From: an archaeon
Lineage (GTDB): Archaea; Hydrothermarchaeota; Hydrothermarchaeia; Hydrothermarchaeales; JALUUU01
Assembly (NCBI GenBank): GCA_027021185.1
Contig: JALUUU010000086.1
Coordinates: forward strand, 1 to 12,561
Direction: 5' to 3'
Length of the DNA stretch: 12,561 nucleotides
A program made the position numbers and the translations under genes. The notes beneath the pieces are model-generated. The model did no database searches. It saw only the letters and a list, made by a program, of their open reading frames with translations, and was not told the DNA's origin. Below are positions 1-5,993 of this stretch, one piece after another. Within the stretch, counting starts at the first letter, position 1. Each line of letters starts with the position of its first letter.

Positions 1-227
1 GGGAGGACTTCAGCCCAATTGAAGAAGAATGCAAATGCCAGGCCTGCGCGATATATCGTCGGGCGTATATACACCACCTCCTGAAGGTAAAGGAGACCCT
101 TGGCATGAGGCTCATCACCCTTCATAATCTTTACTTTACCCATTCCCTGCTGAGGCGGGTTAGGCAGGCGATTCATAGAGGAGAGTTGAGGGAGATATTG
201 ACGGAGATGGAGCAGGTCTATGGCTGA
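1..227 (+). CDS. tgt: tRNA-guanine transglycosylase, C-terminal part (partial, bacterial type)
   Basis: The gene enters from the left edge, and its reading frame starts at base 3. The 74 visible residues are the zinc-binding end of a tRNA-guanine transglycosylase, which swaps guanine in tRNA for a 7-deazaguanine base. The zinc ligands are visible as Cys10, Cys12 and Cys15 (CKCQAC) and His41 in TLHNLY, numbered from the first full codon. Between them runs YRRAYIHHL...ETLGMRL, which is the arrangement of bacterial Tgt (queuine or preQ1 into position 34). Archaeal TgtA differs in this stretch. The protein ends 33 residues after the His, so no C-terminal PUA extension follows as in full-length archaeal TgtA. 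The last codons overlap the ade start by 8 bp (220-227), which suggests coupled translation. The Tgt assignment is firm. The bacterial subtype is judged from this fragment only, because the catalytic domain lies outside the window. Confidence 0.88.
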   Translation, partial: EDFSPIEEECKCQACAIYRRAYIHHLLKVKETLGMRLITLHNLYFTHSLLRRVRQAIHRGELREILTEMEQVYG

Positions 228-1884
228 TCTTGTAATCCACGGGAACCTTGTCAACGTATATTCCGGTGAGGTCTATGAGGCCTATGTGGGGCTTCAAGGC
301 CCCAGGGTTGAGTACGTCCATAGGAACGGTAAGGGCGATGGAAAATATCTGGACGTCTATCCGAGATACATCCTTCCAGGATTGATTGATGCCCACATCC
401 ACATAGAAAGTTCAATGCTCACCCCCACGAGATTCGCGGAGGCTGCAGTTCCCAGAGGGACAACCTGTGTTATATGTGACCCTCACGAGATAGCTAATGT
501 GTTGGGGATAGATGGGGTGAGATACATGATTAAAACATCCTCAAAAACCCCCCTGAGGTTCTACTACATGATCCCCTCCTGTGTTCCCGCGAGTAAATTA
601 GAGACGACAGGAGGGATAATAGGTATCAGGGAGACTACTGAGCTGAAGAATGAGCCAGGTGTTCTGGGTTTGGGGGAGGTTATGAACTTTCCAGGGGTTG
701 TGGGTGGAGATAAAGAGTTGATGAGCAAGATAGCTCTGTTCAGGGACATGGTGGTGGATGGTCATTCCCCGGGGCTTAGGGGTGAAGAACTTTGTAAATA
801 CGTCTCAGCCGGGATCTCCTCTGACCACGAGTGCACTGATAAAGATGAGGCCCTTGAGAAGCTCTCCCTGGGAATGCACATAATGATTAGAGAGGGCACT
901 GCCTCGAAGGATATGCATAGGTTGATAGGGGCAGTCAACGAGGCTAACTCACGTCGTTTCATGATGGTTTCAGACGACCTAGGCCCTGATGATTTGGTGA
1001 AAAATGGTCACGTAGACCGGCTCTTGAGAAGGGCAGTTGAGGAGGGTCTTGACCCTGTAAACGCGGTGAGACTGGTTACCTCGAATCCCGCGGAATACTT
1101 CGGACTCAAACTCCTGGGAGGGGTTGCCCCAGGTAAGCTGGGAGACCTCGTCGTTGTAGAAGACTTGGAATCCTTTAGGGTGTCTATGGTGCTAATCAAC
1201 GGCAGACTCGTTGCTAAAGATGGCAAGGCTCTGTTCCCCCAAAAAACTGCCTCGAGAATCGGGTCACCTATGAATTTCACCCTATCCCCGGGGTCGTTGG
1301 CGATAGGTTCCCCCTCTCCTGAGGCAAAAGTTAGGGTAATCGAGGTGTACGATGGAAGTCTCTACACCTCTGAGAAAGTCATTAAAATGAGGCCTAAAAA
1401 CGGCTTCATAGCCTCCTCGCCAGACAGGGACATACTGAAGGTTTGCGTGGTAGAGAGGTATCGCAGCACTGGCAACGTAGGCGTTGGATTCGTCAGGGGC
1501 TTCGGATTAAAAAGAGGCGCCCTGGCATCGAGCATCGCCCACGACTCCCATAATATAGTGGCCGTGGGTGTCCGGGATAAAGATATTCATCGCGCTGTGA
1601 ATGCCATTAAAAAGCTCGGTGGCGGAATAGCCGCGGTCGGCGATAGCATAAGCGCCCTCTCGCTACCGGTTGCAGGTTTAATGACAGATGATCTCCCTGA
1701 GCGCGTGGCCGAGAACCTGGTAGAGGTTAACAGGGTTGCGGAAGACCTGGGCTGCCCTCTGTCGTCGCCCTTCTCCACCCTATCCTTTATAGCCCTTGCC
1801 GTCATACCCGAGCTTAAGCTCACCGACATGGGTCTGGTGGATGTCAGGCAATCAAAACTCGTCAACCTCATTGTACAGAAATAG
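220..1884 (+). CDS. ade: adenine deaminase
   Basis: The enzyme deaminates adenine to hypoxanthine and ammonia in cytoplasmic purine salvage. The 554-residue length is normal for the prokaryotic Ade family of amidohydrolases. Expected metal-site motifs appear in order: DAHIHIES (His59, His61), CDPHE (His89), GLGEVMNF (Glu153), DGHSP (His182), SDHE (His203) and SDDL (Asp252/253). The N-terminal composite domain (DLVIHGNLVNVYSGE) and the C-terminal adenine-deaminase domain from about residue 390 are both present. The chosen ATG lies inside the end of tgt, in another frame, and makes an 8-bp overlap, so the two genes probably share a transcript. The stop codon is 46 bp before htpX. Nothing looks broken. 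The family also contains members with relaxed substrate choice, so adenine is the likely but unproven substrate. Confidence 0.95.
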   Translation: MADLVIHGNLVNVYSGEVYEAYVGLQGPRVEYVHRNGKGDGKYLDVYPRYILPGLIDAHIHIESSMLTPTRFAEAAVPRGTTCVICDPHEIANVLGIDGVRYMIKTSSKTPLRFYYMIPSCVPASKLETTGGIIGIRETTELKNEPGVLGLGEVMNFPGVVGGDKELMSKIALFRDMVVDGHSPGLRGEELCKYVSAGISSDHECTDKDEALEKLSLGMHIMIREGTASKDMHRLIGAVNEANSRRFMMVSDDLGPDDLVKNGHVDRLLRRAVEEGLDPVNAVRLVTSNPAEYFGLKLLGGVAPGKLGDLVVVEDLESFRVSMVLINGRLVAKDGKALFPQKTASRIGSPMNFTLSPGSLAIGSPSPEAKVRVIEVYDGSLYTSEKVIKMRPKNGFIASSPDRDILKVCVVERYRSTGNVGVGFVRGFGLKRGALASSIAHDSHNIVAVGVRDKDIHRAVNAIKKLGGGIAAVGDSISALSLPVAGLMTDDLPERVAENLVEVNRVAEDLGCPLSSPFSTLSFIALAVIPELKLTDMGLVDVRQSKLVNLIVQK

Positions 1885-1930
1885 TTGCGAAGGGTACAGA
1901 TGCAGAATTATCAAGTAAGGGTGACTTGCT

Positions 1931-2878
1931 ATGTGGCTGCAGATTAGAATGTATTTGCTGATGGCGCTGATGTTCGCCATTATCTACGCAGTTGTGATAG
2001 TGGCTGCTAGCATGATAGGTGTCGGAGGCTTTTTCTTCTACACCATGTTCGCGGTTTTCCTTCTCGGAGTTCAGTACTTCCTGGGACCCAAGATGGTGGA
2101 GATGAGCATGGGGGTTAAGTATGTCAGTAAGTCAGAGTACCCGGAGCTCCACCGTATGGTGGAGGAACTGGCGAAAGAGGCAGGCATACCAAAACCCCGG
2201 GTAGGTATTTCAAAGCTTCCTATTCCCAATGCTTTTGCCTTTGGAAGGTGGCTCAGCGACGGCAGAGTATGCGTCACCGAGGAAATCATGCGCCTACTGA
2301 ACAGAGATGAACTCAGGGCCGTGCTCGGCCACGAGATATCCCATCTAAAACACCGGGACGTTACTGTTATAACCATGCTCTCCGTTGTCCCCATGGTTCT
2401 CTGGTATCTTGCCTGGAGCTTCATGTGGAGCGGCGACAGAAACAGGGGCAACACAGCCCTTCTAGGAATAGTGGCCTTTCTACTTTACTTTATAACCAAT
2501 CTCCTGGTGCTATACGGCTCCAGGATCAGGGAGTACTACGCTGACAGGGGAAGCGTAAAGCTCGGGAATCCACCTCACGCTCTCGCCAGTGCCCTATATA
2601 AGCTGGTCTATGGAAGCGCAAAGGTAAACAGAGAGGCACTGAAACAGATGGAGGGATACAAGGCCTTCTTCGTAAACGATCCCTCGAGGGCTCATAACGA
2701 GATAATGGAGCTCAGACAGATAGACATGGACCTCAGCGGAACCATAGATCCCCATGAGCTGAGTGCCCTGAGAACAAGAAAAGTCAGATTAAGTACCAGC
2801 GACAAACTCATGGAGCTGCTGAGCACGCATCCAAACATGCTCAAGAGGATAAAGCATCTTTCAACCCTCAGCTCCTAG
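1931..2878 (+). CDS. htpX: HtpX-type membrane zinc metalloprotease
   Basis: HtpX is an M48-family protease that cuts damaged membrane proteins at the cytoplasmic face. The 315 residues begin with two hydrophobic helices (about 7-29 and 33-52). A soluble region follows with the conserved NAFAFG segment (residue 99 on) and the zinc motif HEISH at 134-138, then two more hydrophobic segments (about 146-166 and 176-197). The third zinc ligand is Glu201 in REYYAD. A GGTGA ribosome-binding sequence sits about 8 nt before the ATG, which supports this start. Its TAG stop lies in a CTAG shared with queH, which converges from the other strand. A T-rich run just after the stop probably ends the transcript. 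Family and activity are clear; the substrates are not. Confidence 0.93.
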   Translation: MWLQIRMYLLMALMFAIIYAVVIVAASMIGVGGFFFYTMFAVFLLGVQYFLGPKMVEMSMGVKYVSKSEYPELHRMVEELAKEAGIPKPRVGISKLPIPNAFAFGRWLSDGRVCVTEEIMRLLNRDELRAVLGHEISHLKHRDVTVITMLSVVPMVLWYLAWSFMWSGDRNRGNTALLGIVAFLLYFITNLLVLYGSRIREYYADRGSVKLGNPPHALASALYKLVYGSAKVNREALKQMEGYKAFFVNDPSRAHNEIMELRQIDMDLSGTIDPHELSALRTRKVRLSTSDKLMELLSTHPNMLKRIKHLSTLSS

Positions 2879-3423
2879 ATTTTTTTCTTTTTTTTGGAGT
2901 ATATGCATCCACAGTAGTTCTGTCTTCGCAGTCCGTGCCAGCGGCTGAGTTCGACGCTTTTCTTGAACCCGTCTCTCTTTTTAAAGTCGGCCTCCAAAAA
3001 GCTAACTCCATAGCGCTGGGCGAGCTTCTTCCCTATGCCATTTATGATATCGGCTTTTTTATGCGGGCTTATGGTTAGGGTTGTGGTAAAGACGTCGAAT
3101 CCCTCTCTGGAGGCCTTCTCAGCTGTCTTTTCAAGCCTCAGCTCGTAACATTTTTTGCACCGCTCTCCTCCCTCGGGCTCGTCTTCATGTCCCTTTATTC
3201 TGTCGAACCACTCTTTGGGATCGTATGCCTCGTCATGAAGGGGTATTCTGACTTTTTTGGTAAAAGCCACGGACTCTTCAAACCTCGATGCATGCTCTTT
3301 TCTTGGATGAATATTCGGATTATAAAAGAAAGCCACAACCTCATAACTCTCCCGCAGCAGGTTTATCACGTGGGTGGAGCATGGAGCACAGCACATATGG
3401 AGGAGGAGCCTCGGCTTCGCCAT
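2875..3423 (-). CDS. queH: Epoxyqueuosine reductase QueH (DUF208/COG1636)
   Basis: QueH reduces epoxyqueuosine in tRNA to queuosine, the last step of the pathway, and is the non-homologous replacement of QueG. The 182-residue protein shows the family's cysteine set: CCAPC at 11-15, CKKC at 89-92 and CGC at 171-173. It also has the FFYNPNIHP segment (residues 32-40) and TTTLTISPHK (112-121). These cysteines are known in the family to carry an iron-sulfur cluster and a second metal site. The protein ends in five lysines and an isoleucine, encoded by an A-rich run on this strand. It is the last gene of a five-gene operon, 24 bp after the MFS gene, and its stop overlaps that of htpX. The nearby bacterial-type tgt supports a queuosine role. 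Some DUF208 proteins are untested, so function rests on family and context. Confidence 0.88.
   Translation of the reverse strand: MAKPRLLLHMCCAPCSTHVINLLRESYEVVAFFYNPNIHPRKEHASRFEESVAFTKKVRIPLHDEAYDPKEWFDRIKGHEDEPEGGERCKKCYELRLEKTAEKASREGFDVFTTTLTISPHKKADIINGIGKKLAQRYGVSFLEADFKKRDGFKKSVELSRWHGLRRQNYCGCIYSKKKKKI
2880..2895 (+). terminator. poly-T terminator of htpX
   Basis: Immediately after the htpX stop codon the plus strand reads T7-C-T8. A T-rich run in the non-template strand is the usual intrinsic termination signal in archaea. On the minus strand the same bases encode the lysine-rich tail of QueH. Called from base composition and position only. Confidence 0.6.
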
Positions 3424-3447
3424 GATTAATCAATCCGCATGTTATCC

Positions 3448-4578
3448 CTAAAAATCTTTCATTTCAGCCCTCATCAGGGCAAAGAGGCACATGAACATTA
3501 TCCCTGCCAATAGTATGAAACTCCCCCTGGGGTCTACAGCATCGGATAAGAACCCCGTGCCGAGGGTTACAGCGGCCCCCAGGAAGAATCCGAGGCCATA
3601 CATAACTCCGTAGGCCTCAACATAGCCTTTCCCTGGGCTAGTGTCTGCGACGAGGGAATCGAAGAGAGGAAGGGACATGTAGATCCAGAGGGCTGTTACC
3701 AGCACCAAAAAGTGAAAGCTCAGGGCATCTGTGATAACATAGAAAGCCAGGAGAGAGACTCCTGTCATAGTAACCGCCGCCTTGGCTGTTCGCAGCCTGT
3801 TAAATCTATCCCCAAGGTAGCCTCCAAGGAGATTAGCTGGTAACCCTATCACGGGTAGAAGGGCCAACAGCGCTGCCGCAGAGGAAAGGGAGAATCCATA
3901 AACCGCTACTGCGTACAGGGGCAGGAAAGCCTTAACTCCCCAGAAAACTGATTCCCTGAGGGCGAAGGCGATAATAACCCATCGGGTATCCCTTTTCAAC
4001 ACCCCAGCCGGTTTCATGGGGCTTTCTTTAACTGTACCATAAAACAACACCCCGACCATTACAGATAAAACTGCGAAGAAAAAAAGGGCTCCCTTATAGT
4101 CATAGTTCAGTATAAAGTAACCCACCCCCAGCGGCCCCAGGATCATTCCCATACTGCTGCCGAAGCCGTGATAACCCATTATACGCCCCCTTATCTTCTT
4201 ATCATAGCTCTCGGCGAGAATTGATGTCCCCAAGGGGTGATAGAGCCCTCCTGCGGCTCCGAAGGGTATCTGGACAAATAATAAAAGAGGATAGCCGCTG
4301 ACAATCGCCATGGCGGCCATGGAAAAACCACTCACAATCTTGCCACTGAAGACCAGGAAGGTCTTGGAGAATTTTTTAATAAGTAACCCAGCCGCTGGGT
4401 TGCTGATAGCGTAGCAGAAGAGGTAAAGGGCTATGATTCCCTCTGTTTCAAGATAGCTTAGGGCGTAGTGATCCTGGAAAAGGGGGAGCAGGGCCGCGAG
4501 GACCAGGATTTGGGTATGATTCAGGGCATGGGCCAGGACACATTGGAGAAGGGGGGTCTTACCCTTTATGATGCTCAT
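3448..4578 (-). CDS. MFS transporter (fosmidomycin-resistance-like)
   Basis: This 376-residue protein is hydrophobic throughout, with about eleven or twelve membrane helices in two halves split by a polar loop near residues 185-200 (KESPMKPAGVLKRDTR). Typical major-facilitator signatures are GLLIKKFSK in the helix 2-3 loop, GGLYHPLGTS in helix 4, and GGYLGDRFNRLR in the second half. The YHPLG motif resembles the fosmidomycin-resistance branch of drug exporters. The start overlaps the Nudix gene by 20 bp and the end is 24 bp from queH, so it is cotranscribed with both. The substrate cannot be read from the sequence. Its place next to queH suggests a link to queuosine precursors; this is inference. 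A drug or organic-anion exporter is the alternative. Confidence 0.85.
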   Translation of the reverse strand: MSIIKGKTPLLQCVLAHALNHTQILVLAALLPLFQDHYALSYLETEGIIALYLFCYAISNPAAGLLIKKFSKTFLVFSGKIVSGFSMAAMAIVSGYPLLLFVQIPFGAAGGLYHPLGTSILAESYDKKIRGRIMGYHGFGSSMGMILGPLGVGYFILNYDYKGALFFFAVLSVMVGVLFYGTVKESPMKPAGVLKRDTRWVIIAFALRESVFWGVKAFLPLYAVAVYGFSLSSAAALLALLPVIGLPANLLGGYLGDRFNRLRTAKAAVTMTGVSLLAFYVITDALSFHFLVLVTALWIYMSLPLFDSLVADTSPGKGYVEAYGVMYGLGFFLGAAVTLGTGFLSDAVDPRGSFILLAGIMFMCLFALMRAEMKDF

Positions 4579-4978
4579 AGAAATTCTTGGCTTTTTCCAG
4601 TACTTGCCGGGCGTTTTTAAAGGTGAGTCTCTTCATGGCGTCTTCATAGGGCAGCCAGTCATATCCCTGATGTTCAAAGGAGATTCTGACCTTTTTCTGC
4701 CTTGTTGTAAGCAGGTAGAATACGACCTCCTTATAGAAAACCTGCTTATTTCTCCTGTAGACGTAGTTTATAGTCTCTCTAAATCCCTCGATGAATTTGG
4801 CTTCATCGATGCCTGTTTCTTCCTCCAGCTCTCTGAGTACGGTCTCCTTTTCTGACTCCCCCTCCTCTATATTCCCCTTCACAAAATCCCAGTGACCCCC
4901 TTTATAATGTAAGAGCAGATACTTAGGCTCCTCATTCTCCCTAATAACCACTGCACCCGCTGATTTTTCAAAAGGCAT
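4559..4978 (-). CDS. Nudix hydrolase, Ap4A-hydrolase type
   Basis: This is a small soluble Nudix pyrophosphohydrolase of 139 residues. The complete Nudix box spans residues 35-57 and fits G-x5-E-x7-R-E-U-x-E-E-x-G-U exactly; the metal-binding part is RELEEETGI at 49-57. The sequence before it (GGHWDFVKG, residues 27-35) and the later FEHQGYDWLPYEDA are typical of bis(5'-nucleosyl)-tetraphosphatases, which cut Ap4A to ATP and AMP. Substrate choice in this superfamily is broad, so Ap4A is a family-based guess. Its end overlaps the MFS start by 20 bp, and it begins 11 bp after the zinc-finger gene. A housekeeping role in clearing dinucleotides is likely. Confidence 0.88.
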   Translation of the reverse strand: MPFEKSAGAVVIRENEEPKYLLLHYKGGHWDFVKGNIEEGESEKETVLRELEEETGIDEAKFIEGFRETINYVYRRNKQVFYKEVVFYLLTTRQKKVRISFEHQGYDWLPYEDAMKRLTFKNARQVLEKAKNFYEHHKG

Positions 4979-4989
4979 CTAAAGATTCC

Positions 4990-5235
4990 TCACGAAGCTT
5001 CAGAGGCTCTCTTAAGCTCCTGTAGGATATAGTCCATTTCTTCCAGATTGAAAACTTTAGTGTCCATCATTCGCTTAAGCTTTAGATAGCATTTCCTGAG
5101 CCTCTCTTTTTCTGATGGCTCTTCTTCTACCTCTTCTTCTACCTCTTCTTTTCTATGGGCCATCCCGGTATGGGTTAGCAGGCCGTGCTCGGATTTAAAT
5201 TTTTTACCGCATACATCACACACTAGCTCTGTCAT
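4990..5235 (-). CDS. Small C2H2 zinc-finger protein
   Basis: An 81-residue protein with one classical C2H2 finger at the N-terminus: Cys6, Cys9, His22 and His27 with C-x2-C-x12-H-x4-H spacing, plus Phe13 and Leu19 at the usual core positions. The finger is followed by an acidic stretch (residues 30-40), encoded by a 12-bp tandem repeat. A charged helical C-terminal half (about 41-81) could pair with a partner. Single C2H2 fingers are scattered in archaeal genomes and mostly unstudied. DNA, RNA or protein binding are all possible. The ATG overlaps the TGA of the preceding gene as ATGA, so the two are translationally coupled and probably work together. I do not recognise the specific family. 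Confidence 0.8.
   Translation of the reverse strand: MTELVCDVCGKKFKSEHGLLTHTGMAHRKEEVEEEVEEEPSEKERLRKCYLKLKRMMDTKVFNLEEMDYILQELKRASEAS
5121..5150. repeat. 12-bp tandem repeat inside the zinc-finger gene
   Basis: The unit cttcttctacct occurs at 5121-5132 and 5133-5144, with a further half copy at 5145-5150. It keeps the reading frame and encodes the Glu-Glu-Val-Glu acidic linker of the zinc-finger protein. Its copy number could vary between strains. Confidence 0.8.
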
Positions 5236-5669
5236 CTCAGCCCTCCTCTCTTTAGAATATAGCTGGCGGTAAGGATGTGAGCCAGGGCTCCAGGATCGCC
5301 CATAGTCGTGCTTAGGACGCTGTTCAATATGACAGGCTCTTTTATTCTCAGTTCCTCCATCACGGGCTTCCTAATTATTCCATGGTCCTCAGGGAGAACA
5401 GCCTCGCCCATGGGGGACTTTGAGAAGGCGTCGGGTTTATCTCTGTCTAGGGGAACGACTTCAAAGCTCTCTCGCAGATAGAGAGGCATCCTTTTTTTCT
5501 CCGATAGCCTCCTAACGTACACTCTGTCCACGTATGGCGTGAGTCTGGTCTTCTCGAGGCTTTCCCTGTTAATGCCTATCTGACCAGGTTCAAGCTCCAC
5601 GCTCCTTCCACCGAAAAAAGTAACATACCAGTCTTTGACTGGCTCTATTGGCAGAGTTATTGGTTTCAT
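5232..5669 (-). CDS. Uncharacterised 145-aa archaeal protein
   Basis: First gene of the minus-strand operon. I do not recognise the family. The 145-residue protein is soluble, has no cysteine, and shows no signal peptide or membrane helix. The N-terminal half is rich in beta-prone and charged segments (WYVTFFGGRSVELEPGQIG near residues 14-32; YVDRVYVRRLSEKKRMPLYL near 46-65). The C-terminal part has ILNSVLSTTMGDPGALAHIL (residues about 114-133), which looks like a conserved, possibly ligand-binding loop and helix. It is real rather than chance: it has a promoter-like TATA element upstream and a 4-bp ATGA overlap with the zinc-finger gene, and it belongs to a run of closely packed genes. Coupling suggests the two products form a complex or act in one process. 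Confidence 0.75.
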   Translation of the reverse strand: MKPITLPIEPVKDWYVTFFGGRSVELEPGQIGINRESLEKTRLTPYVDRVYVRRLSEKKRMPLYLRESFEVVPLDRDKPDAFSKSPMGEAVLPEDHGIIRKPVMEELRIKEPVILNSVLSTTMGDPGALAHILTASYILKRGGLR

Positions 5670-5680
5670 TCTATATTATT

Positions 5681-5701
5681 TTAAATATATCTCTTTAAAA
5701 T
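5681..5701 (-). promoter_or_regulatory. Promoter of the five-gene queH operon
   Basis: On the minus strand the AT-rich stretch reads TTTTAAAGAGATATATTTAA. The TTTTAAAG part is centred about 27 nt before the ATG at 5669, the distance expected from an archaeal TATA box to a start site at or next to the start codon. This would give a nearly leaderless transcript. No Shine-Dalgarno sequence is visible before the ATG. Confidence 0.45.
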
Positions 5702-5731
5702 TATTTTCTAAGATAGTATGGGGGGATGGAA

Positions 5732-5773
5732 GACCCATGGGCTGGGTAAAAAGAAGTAATCTTCCCACGGGTC
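5732..5773. repeat. Inverted repeat in the tRNA-Thr/operon spacer
   Basis: GACCCATGGG (5732-5741) and CCCACGGGTC (5764-5773) can pair over ten positions around a 22-nt loop. The one non-Watson-Crick pair is A-C in plus-strand RNA but a G-U wobble in minus-strand RNA, so the hairpin is fully paired only in a minus-strand transcript. It lies downstream of tRNA-Thr and upstream of the operon promoter. It could end or process the tRNA transcript, or be chance. Confidence 0.4.
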
Positions 5774-5843
5774 AAGAATCCCTATTAATTTGTAAGTTAT
5801 AAATTGCGTGTCTAAATTTTTTGATATTTTTTAAGAGAATTTA

Positions 5844-5936
5844 AGCCCTGGAGGGGACTCGAACCCCCGACCTGCTGATTTCTTGCGCCGGCGTGGCGTT
5901 ACAAGTCAGCCGCTCTTCCAACTGAGCTACCAGGGC
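5844..5936 (-). tRNA. tRNA-Thr (anticodon UGU) with a 20-nt intron
   Basis: The minus strand folds into a full cloverleaf. The acceptor arms GCCCTGG and CCAGGGC pair (5930-5936 with 5845-5851), the D-arm contains TAGCTCAGTTGG, and the T-arm has GGTTCGAGTCC. The anticodon stem GCTGA/TCAGC encloses loop CTTGTAA once the intron is removed, giving anticodon TGT at 5901-5903 and therefore Thr. The discriminator base is U (5844), normal for archaeal tRNA-Thr. No CCA is encoded. Without the intron the gene is 73 nt long. Confidence 0.95.
5880..5899 (-). other. Bulge-helix-bulge intron of tRNA-Thr
   Basis: The 20-nt insertion sits at the canonical position between tRNA residues 37 and 38. The precursor forms a textbook motif: the anticodon stem, a 3-nt bulge AAA on the 3' side, a 4-bp helix CTTG/CAAG, a 3-nt bulge TAA on the 5' side, then an inner CGCC/GGCG stem with a 5-nt loop. 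Cutting after the second base of each bulge, as archaeal tRNA endonuclease does, restores a 7-nt anticodon loop. Confidence 0.93.
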
Positions 5937-5956
5937 AGTACGTGACATTAATGAGG

Positions 5957-5970
5957 AAAGTTTATTAACG
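5957..5970. promoter_or_regulatory. TATA element between tRNA-Thr and the PAC2 gene
   Basis: The sequence GAAAGTTTATTAA has an archaeal TATA-like core, TTTATTAA, at about 5961-5968. It is about 29 nt before the ATG at 5994 on the plus strand and about 29 nt before the tRNA-Thr 5' end (5936) on the minus strand, where it reads TTAATAAA. The purine-rich GAGGAAAG on its left could act as a BRE for the PAC2 direction. It may serve either gene or both. Confidence 0.4.
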
Positions 5971-5993
5971 TCTCAATTTTTTAATCTTATGGT

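Noticed and set aside
220..1884. Adenine deaminase as part of the queuosine pathway
   Set aside because: The overlap with tgt is suggestive, but the sequence is an ordinary Ade with all expected motifs, and adenine is not released by Tgt. No evidence supports a deazapurine substrate.
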